Below, in pieces: positions 24,230-35,761 of a stretch of DNA of 64,000 bases. Position 1 is the stretch's first letter; each line of letters starts with the position of its first letter. The notes beneath the pieces are model-generated. The model was not told the origin of the DNA. It made no database searches and saw nothing but the letters and a program-made list of their open reading frames with translations. Position numbers and translations under genes: made by a program. Source of the stretch: Circinella minor (lineage: Eukaryota; Mucoromycota; Mucoromycetes; Mucorales; Lichtheimiaceae); NCBI GenBank assembly GCA_016758965.1, contig JAEPRB010000056.1, positions 124,001 through 188,000 on the forward strand, read 5' to 3'.

Positions 24230-27200
24230 TTTCTCGAGAATTCGTTGCTTATTCTATATAATAAATATATACAACTTTTTATAGAATCTATATATAGCTT
24301 TGTTAAAATAAAATAAAAAACTTCCCAGGAACCATAAAACAGTTACAAGTCAATATTATCATTTACTTTTTTATACTAACATTTATTTTATTTATTTTTG
24401 TTTAAAGAAAAACGAATGTTTTTTTTTTATTCGAAATCGCGTTTCCGTTTTATGTTAAAATTCGAATTAAAAAAAAAAAAAGAGGGAAGAGGTACAGGAA
24501 AGCAAAGAAACCAGTGTTTCGGTGTAACGGACCGATATAAAAAAGCTAACACTATTCTGACATTTTTATAACCCAGAAAGCAAAGCCCACCTTGTTTTTT
24601 AAGATGCTATTTGCGTTGTCTACGCCTCCTCAACCCTATTCCTGGCGACAATAAGATTAGGGGTATGGCGCAAAAAAAAATATTGAGTTGACAACATTTT
24701 ATTTATGACTGAACCCGATTATTTTTCTTTCCCATTTCTTAATATGAATTCTGATCTATTAAATTAAATATTTAGGATATTTAGTTGCATATATTTCGCA
24801 ATAAAATATTAGTCCAAGTCATATGGTCAACGATTATGCCAACATTATTGGTTGATATGGTAACTCACGGTAAACTTGATTTACGCTGTTGTGTCACCAA
24901 CTAACGGCCTCTACAAGCGTATTCAACACGATTTCGCACTATAAAAGAGAAAGACTATTATGCATTTTAGTTTTTATTAAGGGCTCAGGCACGCTTGCAT
25001 CCTTCACTTTTAAATAGTTGAAAATAATTGTAATAGCTGGGTAGTACCATTGAAGCACAATTCCGGGCTATTACTATTATTATGTACGTAACAAATATTT
25101 TATTTAAGGAATTATGCACATCACTTCATAACATATCACAGCGTTGTAAGTTACATAAACTAGGCCATTTACATATAAGTCCTTTGATTCCAATCGTAAG
25201 TAACATGTTCAAATTTCAGTTTTTTGAACGGAAATGAGTTAAGTGTTTAAGGAAGTAAAATTATAAATAAGTATACCATAAGTTGTGCAGCAGTTTGACT
25301 ATAAATATGATAAACTTTGCATATTTTCTCAACGGCTTCACTTTATGGCTTTCGGGAGTGAAAACGCCTACCATTCTTGCTTATTATTATTGTTGTCGCC
25401 TTGAAATGAATTCTACCCACTGTGTAGATTAGCGTGTGTCTACGATACTGTTAATAGTAAAGCACAGTGAAAAGTGATAATATCTAACGCGACGTTGTGG
25501 TTCTTTGTTTCTAAATAAAACAAAAAGTCTAGAACTAACCTTCTTAATTCTTGTACTCTGATATATCATCAAAGTAATAAGACATTGAGTACAGTACTAG
25601 TTTGGTTTACTTGTAATAGAATTAATTTTGTCGTTTTTGCAAATCAAAAAAAGTAGATTTGTTTACATGGTCTTTATAGCTCGACCAGTGTTGAGATAGA
25701 GTTTACAGTTGAGTATTATTGCTGCTACCTATTGAAAGTAACGAACATTGTCTTTTTTTTTTTGGACTGTAATATTTTTAAATGGATCTTATTATATTTA
25801 TTTTTACTTCTACGTGTATGCTACTCGCTGAATTTGAGAGCATTCTGGAATACTTCAACATATTGCTAAATGATTTTTTTATCTACGTTCCTTTTCAAAT
25901 TTTCGATATGTACAAGATTAGACATCCTATACGTACATCCAGATATTTTAGTTACTGTTATAAATAGTGAAGATAATACTTCTTAGGTGTTTATTTTTGT
26001 TACCATGATCGTGAAAAAAAAAGAAAAAAATTCTAGTACAATAGACATGATGAACAGTTTTACCTGGAGTTATATACGTGGAGTCGGTATATATATTTTT
26101 CAGTTGCGGCAAAAAAACGTTTTCCAGACGAGTTTGCACGATCACCAAACTAAATATACACTTTTTAATATGACTTTGATATTCTCTTCTGATTACGATA
26201 GTTTTTTTTAATACTGTAAAGAATTAGAATAATTCACTAAATTATTATTGTTAAATTATGTATTTCTACAAGTACACAGTTTTTAAAAAGTTTCTTATAT
26301 TATCTTGATGAATGTTATCGTTCGCAAAAAAAAAAATTACGATAGCAGTAATACTCAGTCATCGTCAATAAAATGATGCTATATAACGAGGAGATAGGTA
26401 AGCAATCAGTCAATCATATGTAGGTAAATTTGATTTATTCTATGCACACAGTCTTCAAAATACTATTACGTTCATAAAAACTTTCCGAGGCGGTAAGCAT
26501 ACAGATTTCTGATTAAGAAAGAAAGTCCCCATAAATAGCTATGATCAGTTGTGCAAAATTGTCCTCTTGTTGATATTAAGCTACACTGTGGCTTTTTTTA
26601 ATCTATTTTCCAATTTTTTAATGCTTTACGTATGTAGTATAAACAATCCTATGACTTACTTGGTGCTTTCAGTAACAAGAATTTATCTTAATTATACATG
26701 CGTAAAGATTTTCATAATTAGAAATGAGAATATCAGAACAAAGAATTATCTTTACAGACAGTAACTACTAGTCAGTACTATCCTAGTTTATATATAGCTA
26801 ATACAACTATAACTTTACTAACTTGTTATACTTCCTGGGTTGTACAGCATATCTTTATTGTTTGGTTCAGTAAAAAAATGAAACAAACAGATGTAATAAA
26901 AACTTAATACCATTGTAATATGACCACTAAGATTGCAAGAATTATTTCCATAAGAAATACACAGTAGTACATGTCAAGAATGGTTATATATAAAATGGTG
27001 TTTACGAACTTGTGTAATTTTTATTTCTCATAATAGATAGAATTTCACATTGCGCCTCGTTTTGTTATGTTATGCTTTTGATCAAATGGAAAAGAAGGTG
27101 ATGGAGTATTCATAACTTGAAGTTAAACAGGTTGATTCACATTAAAATTACAAGATTTTTAGTATAAATAAGGAAATAGTCATACTGTTTTTTTTTTGCT

Positions 27201-27705
27201 TGTGTAATGAGAATCTGTTGAGTGGCGCAACTGTCTTTTTTAAGTTTTTGTGATCAATATTTTCTTTGTTTTTTACAAAAGCCAATAGAAAAATACGTTA
27301 GTGCGATCACCAAAAAGTTTCATCAGTTCTTGAGATCTCTAGCTCCTGAGAAATTACTGAAAATGTCTTAATATTCTCATTACTTTGCTTATCGCCTCGT
27401 TCTTGTTTTACTTTTTATACCAGTATCTGTATACGTTTTTTTATTAAAAAAAAGCCTGTTACTAAACATATTCTACACCTTTATGACAGCTCTTTTTCTT
27501 TTGTTGTGGAATAAATTATAAGCATAAATTTAATATTTTTATTTCTGCTACATTACTTACTATACGGTACATACTGATTGTTGTACTTTACAAGTATACT
27601 AAAACAATTTTAGAGCAAAAATAAAATATATCTGTGTACTAATATGGTTATGCTTTACCAAATATTTCTGTCATCTATGAACAGTTTAAAAAATCAAAAG
27701 CAGGT
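24230..27705. other. Gene-free region of 3.5 kb
   Basis: The first 300-400 bp is probably the myosin promoter. From about 24600 to 27650 I see only short, low-quality frames, no RNA gene and no terminal repeats. The base mix is more even than that of the other flanks. It may be decayed mobile-element DNA, but nothing identifies it. Confidence 0.5.
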
Positions 27706-29592
27706 ATGGGGTACATTACGTACGATCGCTCTAGAATATGGAGAGGCGAAGAAATATATATAGGAAAGTTATCTGGACCACATAAACGGTTTCCTAAAAG
27801 AGACGTACGTCCAATGCAGGAGCGACTACAGAGATTGAAGAAGCCGTTATTTAAACCAACCCGACTCATCCGCGTAGCTGATATGCAAGTTATTAAAGGA
27901 TCAGACTTGACTGACGACGATTACTATTGTGCGATTTCATATTCGTGGAATCAATCTGGTGACATTTGTAAGCAAGAAGACAGTGTTTCAGAAGACATCA
28001 TTTGCATTGATAAAGGAAAACATACCATTATCGATAGTGCAGCAAAAAAAATCAAAACAAGAGGCAAACCAAGAGGGCGTAAAAAGATCAGAGTCCCAGC
28101 AAAAACAAGACAAGTTACATTTCTACAGCTTATCCAACAAATGTGTTTTGACCTTGATATACAGTACATTTGGTTAGATCAGCTGTGTATTCATCAAAAC
28201 GATTCGGGCGACAAGAAAAGAGAAATGCAGCAAATGCATCGTGTTTACGGCAATACTCTTTTTACCATAGTTTTGATTCCAGAGTTTAAAGTTACTCGTA
28301 TTCGTGTTAGAAACAATACAACTAATAAAAACAAGTATACGTATCATAGCAACCTCGAAAATGCAGTTTTTACCGAATGGTCTCGTCGCTCTTGGTGTCT
28401 TGAAGAGTTTGCTGTGTCCCACTGTGTGCTTTATACCGGGTACAACTTTCATATATGGTCAGATAGTTGTGCCGAATTAACGGTAACACGACCTTTATAC
28501 CACCACCATGCTTACTTTACCGTCTTTGCAAAAGACCTTAAATGGGCTGCATCTACAGCATTATACCATGCACACAAGCGTAGAAGCACAAAGGCACATG
28601 ACAGAATATTTGCTCTCGCAAATATATATCCTGGGGCGATTCGCCAAATAAATTTTGATTATAATGAGCCTATCTATAAACTGATGAACAAATTTTACAG
28701 CATACTATGTACTATTGATATTCGAGTATTACTTTTCGGCGTCGATTACGTCATTGATAACATTGGAATGGCAAAACGAAAAATGTTCGCGACTTTTTTA
28801 CCATCATGGGTCGGTATGCCTTATACTCATACACCTCAACTTGCAATGTATGACCTGGCACCTATAAATCCATCCCCTAATTATATTATTGACGAAACAA
28901 ATGCAATACGGACCCGATGTAGGAGCGTTTGCGCAAAAATATTAAAAAATGTAAATGCAGATATTCCTAGGCGCCGCGTTCGCGACCGCCAATCACTAAC
29001 TTCACCGTTTCAGCGGCCCCAAAAAATGAAAGTTTGGGACGAAAGTCATTCTGCTGACAATTCTATCATATTACGCTCCAATAAATATATTGATTTAGTG
29101 CAACAACGCTCTTTTTCTTCAACACAACAAACGCATACAACACCACTCCCACAACGATCAGCATCAGCACCAGAGTTACAAACAAATAGTACCCAAAGGA
29201 ACAGGTCTTTATTAACATTTGTGGTCTCACCAAAACTAGGCTACGTCAATTTTGATAATCTTTCATATCCAGGATTATACGGGTTAACACCAACACATCG
29301 GCTCCCATTAAACATGATTGCGAAAGAACGAATCCGTGGTAGTAGCAAGGTCTCATTGCTCCCTTCTGTGAATGATAGCAACCATGTGGGCTATTTGTCA
29401 TTGACTGACGACACCTGTGCAAACATTATCATTCTTACTGAATTGGCATATACAACCTGTTTCCAGGAATTATTAGTTATGCCTGTTGTACGAAAAGAAG
29501 AAGATCACTTCAAAAGTATTGGGGTTTGCTTCTTACACAAATGTGTTGATTATGCTAGTATGGAATCTCTTCGAGAGTTTACTATTCGATAA
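27706..29592 (+). CDS. HET-domain (heterokaryon incompatibility-type) protein
   Basis: A single uninterrupted exon codes for 628 aa. The HET signature is visible in order: YYCAISYSWNQ (73-83), IWLDQLCIHQND (155-166), KREMQQMHRVYGNTLFTIVL (171-190) and RRSWCLEEFAV (227-237). These correspond to the family's YxALSYxWG, WIDxxCINQxD, MxxIYxxA and RxWxxQE blocks. A charged insert with RGKPRGRKKIR separates the first two blocks. The C-terminal half (from about 400) is Ser/Pro/Gln-rich and then a compact hydrophobic end of unknown type. HET domains resemble TIR domains, and in Pezizomycotina they trigger programmed cell death on non-self recognition. The role in this lineage is unknown. The frame stays open about 22 codons upstream without an ATG, and AAAGCAG just before could be an acceptor, so an extra 5' exon is possible. 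Confidence 0.82.
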   Translation: MGYITYDRSRIWRGEEIYIGKLSGPHKRFPKRDVRPMQERLQRLKKPLFKPTRLIRVADMQVIKGSDLTDDDYYCAISYSWNQSGDICKQEDSVSEDIICIDKGKHTIIDSAAKKIKTRGKPRGRKKIRVPAKTRQVTFLQLIQQMCFDLDIQYIWLDQLCIHQNDSGDKKREMQQMHRVYGNTLFTIVLIPEFKVTRIRVRNNTTNKNKYTYHSNLENAVFTEWSRRSWCLEEFAVSHCVLYTGYNFHIWSDSCAELTVTRPLYHHHAYFTVFAKDLKWAASTALYHAHKRRSTKAHDRIFALANIYPGAIRQINFDYNEPIYKLMNKFYSILCTIDIRVLLFGVDYVIDNIGMAKRKMFATFLPSWVGMPYTHTPQLAMYDLAPINPSPNYIIDETNAIRTRCRSVCAKILKNVNADIPRRRVRDRQSLTSPFQRPQKMKVWDESHSADNSIILRSNKYIDLVQQRSFSSTQQTHTTPLPQRSASAPELQTNSTQRNRSLLTFVVSPKLGYVNFDNLSYPGLYGLTPTHRLPLNMIAKERIRGSSKVSLLPSVNDSNHVGYLSLTDDTCANIIILTELAYTTCFQELLVMPVVRKEEDHFKSIGVCFLHKCVDYASMESLREFTIR

Positions 29593-30266
29593 TCTTAATA
29601 TTCATTTACGTAAAATATTTAATTAATATGTATATCTAATAAGTCCTTTAATCATAGTATCAATTTAATCGATAATATAATCCGTAGTAGTATACCAAAT
29701 AAAATATAACTATGTATCATATAAAATGAAAGCAGTAACCAGTAAAAAATATAACATGTATTTAGTATTTTGTTATTATTCTTTTTCTTATTACTGCATT
29801 TAAAAAATCATTACTATGTGGGGTACTACTTTGTGGAGCACAAATATGTTAAAAATTACCAATTTGATGCATCCAAACGACTCAATTCATTCAAATCATC
29901 TACCTCTTTTATCAATATACTCTTTATAGGATGTTTTGCTGATTTAGCTAGATTATATGTCAAAACTAAATGCTGTATATTTCATAAAAGACACGGTAGT
30001 TAGAGCATTAGATTTAATCATATATTTGTAATTCTTTTTGATGAAGTTTGAACCAAAAGCATACAAAAAAAGTTGTGATGGTAATAATAGTAATGATAAT
30101 AATTAGTACAAGAGAACAAATTATAATTGTTCTTTCTCTTTTATAGAAATAAAATAAAAAAAGAATAATATGAAATAAGAGAAAATCACAATATATACTC
30201 CCATTATGAGTGATATAAACGAGGTAATAGAACCTACATTACTACGTTATTTCTAGGGGTGAAAGA

Positions 30267-30321
<55 letters not shown>

Positions 30322-30503
30322 TACAGCAAAAAAATTATATATAGGTACAAAATATTATGAAATGTAAGAAAAATATAAAAAGAAAACGAGGATTGAAGAA
30401 GGAAAAAAATGTGATTCAGAAAATATAATAAGAGGAATAAGTTGTAGATTGTAGCTGATGTTTTATGTTTTATGTGTGTCTGGTGTGTTTTGGGCTTTCT
30501 TCT
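29593..30503. other. Convergent 3' flanks
   Basis: AT-rich 3' regions of the HET gene (plus) and the membrane protein gene (minus), including a poly-A run followed by a (GA)n tract. No gene is seen. Confidence 0.55.
30269..30318. repeat. Poly-A followed by (GA)n microsatellite
   Basis: About 20 A residues run directly into about 15 GA units. It is a simple repeat in a 3' flank. Confidence 0.9.
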
Positions 30504-33027
30504 TTACTTACGATCAGGTGATCGATATAACCAATCAGTAACCATACGTTCACGACCAGATCCATTAGGTGACAAAGGTGTAGGATCGGGATTGAATGTA
30601 GCACCATTGGGGGAAGGGTTACCATGATGTTTCGATACATCTGTATCATCATGATAATCACTCACATCATATTCGCTACGCTGATCATCGGCACCATTTC
30701 GATAACTAATTCCTCCATTAGAAGCTAACGGGTTATTACGAGATGGAGGCATTTGATGCATGGGATATTCATAAGTTGTATCCGACCGAGTAGGTGTAGG
30801 ATAACGTGTTGAAGGAGATGATTGTCCTCCACTCTTTGATGGATCCACCATAGAAAATACAATGGATTGACTACTATAAGGATCATCAATGGCTATATTA
30901 CGATTATAACCTGGATGAGCTGCCGATGAAGTTAATCCTTGAGTTTCTGTTCCAACAGACCCGGGATAATCCACATTGACAGGTGACATGGCGCGCATAA
31001 ATACACCACTACCATTATGTGAATCACTATTTGCAGCTTCAGGTGATGATGGTTGTTGATATTTTTCGCTACCATATTGTGCTGGTAAAGGTGGCTGACT
31101 ATTATTCATACCATTTGCTGGTGAATTATTTTGCTTATTACCACCATAGCCATGCATAAAGTTGGTAATACGTTGGCTCAAAGGCCGGGTATTGTTGGTT
31201 GTGCTGGGAGGTGCAGTCATTTCCATATCATTTTTGGAATGTTGGAAATCAGATTCTTGAGCGGATTTAGTGATAGTGCTGTTTTGAGGTGATGTAAGAT
31301 TACGACGTGGATGGAAAATGGAAATCTATAATAAAACAAGTTTAAGCATATTTCTTTTACTCATCATCGACTCCGTTTTCTTGTATATCCATATCTTTAT
31401 GTTCCATCAGATAATTCAATCAAAACTGTATATTTAAAAACTTACAAAGAGAAGCCAAAGGAAAATAACACCCATATTGACATTGGCAATCAAAAGATCA
31501 CATGCAAATTTGTTTGTATTAATCACTTTTTCTTCTGTCAGCCCATCTGCACAAAGAATAATAAAGCATGCGCCGTAAATAAAAAGAATGATTGTAAGAA
31601 CAACGTTCATTTCCTTAAAATAGGTAAGACGATTAACAATAGCATTAGTGGATGCGCCTGGTTTGTTCCGACGAGAAGATGCAATGATTCTTTTAAATCG
31701 AAAATTCGAACGGATACCCAAAGCAGCTGTGATCAAAACTGAATGATAAAAAAAAATAGTTTTTCATATTAAATTTTTTTTAAAACTCTTCTCCGTACAT
31801 ATTTTTTATAGCTCCATTAAGAAATAATTTTTTTATATATATTCTTACCTTCACCACCATAAGCTAATTGAGGCACAATTTCACTTAAATATATATCATC
31901 CTGATACTGCCATTGAAGTACGGGGAACATAGCAACACTGCCCAGGGCCCTGGATTATGATTTGTTTTGATTGTGTAACATGGTTAGTATACATTATTGT
32001 TTAATTCCCATCACACACAAGTATTATTATTCTGCTGAGTTACATATTTTAAGTTAATTATACTTTTGTGTGTGTAACACAAAGTCAGGGTTGAACCGAA
32101 AACAAGGTAAATATGATTATAACCAATTGTTTCGTGCATATGAATATGTATATTATTTATATATACATAACCCTTACATATCAACACATATATAATATGT
32201 TACAATATATCGATTAACTCGCTATAAAGTAAATAATAACAATAAAAACAAACTTACCAAATAATATAAAATTTGAATTCAAAAGAACTCATAAAGCTCT
32301 TTTTGGCAACACTATTCGAAAGGTAATTCCAGAAACATTGCATGAGGAAAAATACTCCCGTGTGAAAAGCAAATGTGACACATTGGAGATAGTTCATTGC
32401 CTATAAGCGAAATAAATGCAACACAGATTTTTAGTTTGCTTATTATTATTATTGTTATTATTGCTCTTTGTTGCTAAAGTGGTAACACCACACCCCCACA
32501 GCACAGTATCATATTATGGTAAGACAATAAAGGGTTAAATTGTTCTCTCCTCGCACACGCACTTTTTTTGTATAAACATTTTGCTTTTATGTTAATGTAA
32601 AAAAAAAAGAGTCGTACATGAAGAGGCTTTTGTTGCTCTGGATTCCAAAGTTGAAAAGGTTTTGTGATAATGTTACCTGTAGGTAACATCATGAAACCTT
32701 CTGTATATTTTGCATACGTTGACCAAAAATCTATAATAGGTGACAAAAAATTAAGTAAATAAAATGTTGTGATACACTGTGCGCAAATAATATATATTCT
32801 TTTCTTTTTTTCAGCGTTTTTTTTTTTTTTTTTGATGAAATGATCGGTCATTACCTACTATCGTCTGCGTCGTTAACATTATAAACATAAGAACTGTTAA
32901 AATACTACGCAGTTCACCAGCAAAGATCTTGCGCGATTGTAAGCATCGAAATCGATCATTATTCCATATACTATAAACGAGATAAACCCCAATGTATATA
33001 TCGATAGTAGCACGTTCTATAGAATGT

Positions 33028-33058
<31 letters not shown>

Positions 33059-33333
33059 ATATATATATAAAAAGATTACTACTCATTCAGACTTAAGAAG
33101 GAAGATAGATGTCATTTATTTTGGTAAAAGAGATAAAATGGAAGAGATTATGACTCTACTAATTATCTAATAACTAGTAATTGATAATCATTTTATTAGG
33201 AACGATATAATTTACCTACGTATGAAAAATCACTATATAGTGATAATAGATTAGCATTATTATAATGATTATCTAGATTTCTGAAAAAAATAAAAACAAA
33301 ACTGATTCACAGTTATTACCTGAGATGGGTCAT
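30504..33333 (-). CDS. Orphan multi-pass membrane protein, 533 aa
   Basis: Seven exons, 33333-33320, 32970-32855, 32730-32618, 32400-32258, 31949-31849, 31738-31446 and 31325-30504, sum to 534 codons. About six hydrophobic segments are visible: ILTVLMFIMLTTQTIV, CVTFAFHTGVFFLMQC, FYIIWALGSVAMFPVL, a weak one before ITAALGI, VVLTIILFIYGACFIIL and ANVNMGVIFLWLLF. They fill residues 20-270. The C-terminal half is a hydrophilic, Ser/Pro/Asn/Gly-rich tail with many SP sites. The topology resembles a receptor or transporter-like protein with a long cytoplasmic tail, but I recognise no family and see no GPCR DRY-type motif. The 14-nt first exon (MTHL) is inferred: it has a good GTAATA donor and keeps phase, but RNA evidence could move the start. 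The first intron (about 350 nt) is long for this window. Confidence 0.72.
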
Positions 33334-33522
33334 GATCAATCTCAGTTAAAGTCAACTTTTTGAAAGTGAAGGTGATAAAAAAAGAAAGAAAAATATTTTT
33401 TCTTCTATTATTTTGGCGCCAACAAAGCAAAAGGAAAGTAAAGGGTGGTCTTTTTTAAGTGTGGAGAAAAAAGAAAAAGGAGAAAGGAGAAATGAAAAAT
33501 GAAAAAAAAAAATGAAAACCGG

Positions 33523-33589
<67 letters not shown>

Positions 33590-34044
33590 TTAAGTTGGAC
33601 AGACGATTTGTAGTTGATTAAATGGAATTAAGGTATAGTTTCTTACTGAACACTAAATAGGCTCCTGTACAACGTATATCTGGGATTGCTTTACCCATGG
33701 AAATACCTAGGAACCCGTTATGTAACTTTGATTCAGCGACACGAGTGATCCTGCCAAAATAAGGCTTACGAAACTGAACGCGGAGCTGTTAAAAAAAATA
33801 GATTTCAAGAAGCTCTTTTTTTCTTTTCTCCTTGCTAATTCATCCCTATCCCCCTCCAATCAATAGGCGTAAGTTATCCATTCTCCCACTTCTCCGACCC
33901 TTTTTATTTTTTATTTTTGTATATCATACACCCAGACAGGCGTTTTTATACACCTCTTTTTCTTTCTTTTCAACTTTTTTTCTTTCATTTTCAACTTCTC
34001 ACATTTATTCTTTTCAAGTATAATCCATCATAATATTATTAGTC
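33334..34044. promoter_or_regulatory. Divergent promoter region with a GA tract and an exon-like island
   Basis: This region lies between the starts of the membrane protein (minus) and the secreted protein (plus). It holds a 60-bp GA tract, a more GC-rich island at 33647-33785 (see findings), and a T/C-rich leader with a TTTTTATACA TATA-like element near 33943-33952 before the plus gene. Confidence 0.5.
33526..33586. repeat. (GA)n microsatellite, about 30 units
   Basis: This is an uninterrupted GA tract of about 60 bp, read as CT on the minus strand, upstream of the membrane protein start. Such tracts are length-variable and can act as promoter elements. Confidence 0.92.
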
Positions 34045-34629
34045 ATGCATCATCTTACATTCGTTTTCGCACTTATCGCTACACTTGCAGCAAATAACGT
34101 TGCTACTGCATCTTCTTACGACAACCTTCACGAACTCTTTAAACGTCAATCGACTGACGCCGAAAAACTTCCATACGATACTTTGCCTCAAACAACTTGT
34201 ACACAACCAAGTGCTTGTTCCAACATCCAAGCACCTCTCGAATGTCGTTGTAGTCCTCTTTTGACTATTTGCAAGAATGCTGGTGGTCAATTTTGTTGGG
34301 GTTCAGCTACCTTGAACCAAACTCAATGCCCTTCCGCACCCGAATCTTGCTCTTCTGGGTTGAATGGAACTTCATCCTGTCTTTGTGATAATGATACGTT
34401 GCTTTGTGTCGATAATTATAGACATTATTGTTATGGTAGCTATGAAGGTTCAGGCTCTTCAGCTTCTGTCTCTGTTGAAGCTTTCCCTTCAGATGGTGCT
34501 GCTCCTTCTTCTTCTGGATCAGCCTCTGCTACCCCTAGTACTGATGACAGTGGAGCTTCTACTACAATGAAGGTTTCCATGTTGGGCACTGTTGCTGCCA
34601 TTGGTACCATTGTTTCCTTTGCTCTCTAG
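34045..34629 (+). CDS. Secreted cysteine-rich protein, probably GPI-anchored, 194 aa
   Basis: A single exon encodes an N-terminal signal peptide (about residues 1-22, with LTFVFALIATLA), then LFKRQ with a Kex2-type Lys-Arg site at 33-34. Twelve cysteines are arranged as two similar six-Cys units, about residues 50-90 and 95-135, each ending C-W/Y-G-S. A Ser/Thr/Ala-rich stalk leads to a C-terminal hydrophobic segment (MLGTVAAIGTIVSFAL) that suits a GPI-anchor signal. Two NxT/S sequons are present. It is likely a cell-wall or surface protein; no named family is recognised. Codons look optimised (many CTT, ACT, GCT and TCT), hinting at good expression. A TATA-like element and T/C-rich leader precede the ATG. 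Confidence 0.8.
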   Translation: MHHLTFVFALIATLAANNVATASSYDNLHELFKRQSTDAEKLPYDTLPQTTCTQPSACSNIQAPLECRCSPLLTICKNAGGQFCWGSATLNQTQCPSAPESCSSGLNGTSSCLCDNDTLLCVDNYRHYCYGSYEGSGSSASVSVEAFPSDGAAPSSSGSASATPSTDDSGASTTMKVSMLGTVAAIGTIVSFAL

Positions 34630-35761
34630 ATTATCGTCATTATTAGTATCTTCTTTTTTTTTGTATTTTTAAACATAATGACAATAACAATTCTCTTCTT
34701 CTCGCCCCTTTCTTCCTCATATTCTTTCGTAAACCTTTTTTATCATTCAAATAATTTTTTTTACACATTACATATATTACAATTTCATTTCAAGTACACA
34801 ATATCATCACAAATCCATTTGACTATATCTTCATATATATGAACATAAAAAATAACATAAAATAATATATTTATATATATATAATTTACATATTATATTA
34901 GGATGCGCTTTTATGGTTCTTTTTTAAAGGAGAAAAAATATTATAAAATATAACTGTTAATTATTATTTATTGTTACTAGAAATAGAAAGTGTCGAGCCG
35001 ATGTAAAATATATTCTGGAATCCTCTATAAGGAAATTTAAGACCTTTGGTGTAACTAAGCTTTTCGTTATTTTGCGTAACAACAATTTGATAGTAAAAAT
35101 GAAAAGATTTACTATGTTGATTATATCTCGAAACTTCCGATTAACCCCCCCCCTCCTTTTTGATTCCAGCCTTTTTTAAATGTTTTTATATATATTGATA
35201 ATTATGGTCTTTTTTTTTGTGGCTTCCAACTATCATAATATTATATTATTACGGCAATCATTTGAGAAAAAAACCAAGTATTCAAAACAAATACAGTAAT
35301 GTTGTTCCTTTTTTTTAACTTATATTTCTGGGTACAGCAAAAAAAAAGAATTTTAAATATTTGGTAGAAAGGGTCCGGAACCAATATCTATTAATCCCAC
35401 TGCATTAATCACTTGAAAGGAACAGATGGTCTTACTATTTTGAGAATGGCTTTATCAATTAACCTCTACTAATGAGCTTGAAATAAAAAGATTCTATACC
35501 CCATTCTTTTCTTCTTGATTGATTAATTATTATAAGCATATCAATATCTATTACCAATAGAGAGAGAGAGAGAGACAGAACCAAAATAGAAATAGAAATC
35601 GCAAAAAGTAAGAAATATATTTATGTCAAGGAAAAAGTTACATATAAAAACATGGTCATATACAGAAAAAAAGAAAGAGAACTAAATTGTGGATTGAATT
35701 GGATTGGACTAGATGGGATTGGATTAGAGAGAAAAGAGCGAGTGGATGAATATTATGCTAA
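34630..35761. other. Convergent 3' flanks
   Basis: This is AT-rich DNA between the stop of the secreted protein (plus) and the stop of the WKREDW protein (minus). It contains a C-run near 35144-35153 and a short GA tract near 35560-35575. No gene is seen. Confidence 0.5.

Noticed and set aside
33311..33345. Resemblance to the 5' end of U1 snRNA
   Set aside because: Only the short donor-complementary TTACCTGAGATG part resembles U1; the rest does not, and it is explained as the splice donor of the membrane protein gene.
33330..33785. Joining the island at 33647-33785 to the membrane protein as its first exon
   Set aside because: With each available acceptor between 33333 and 33600 the join gives a stop before the next donor.
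33640..33790. tRNA, rRNA or snRNA gene in the GC-richer island
   Set aside because: There is no B-box (GGTTCGANNCC), no cloverleaf, and only an 11-nt chance match to the small-subunit rRNA start; no snRNA signature continues from it.
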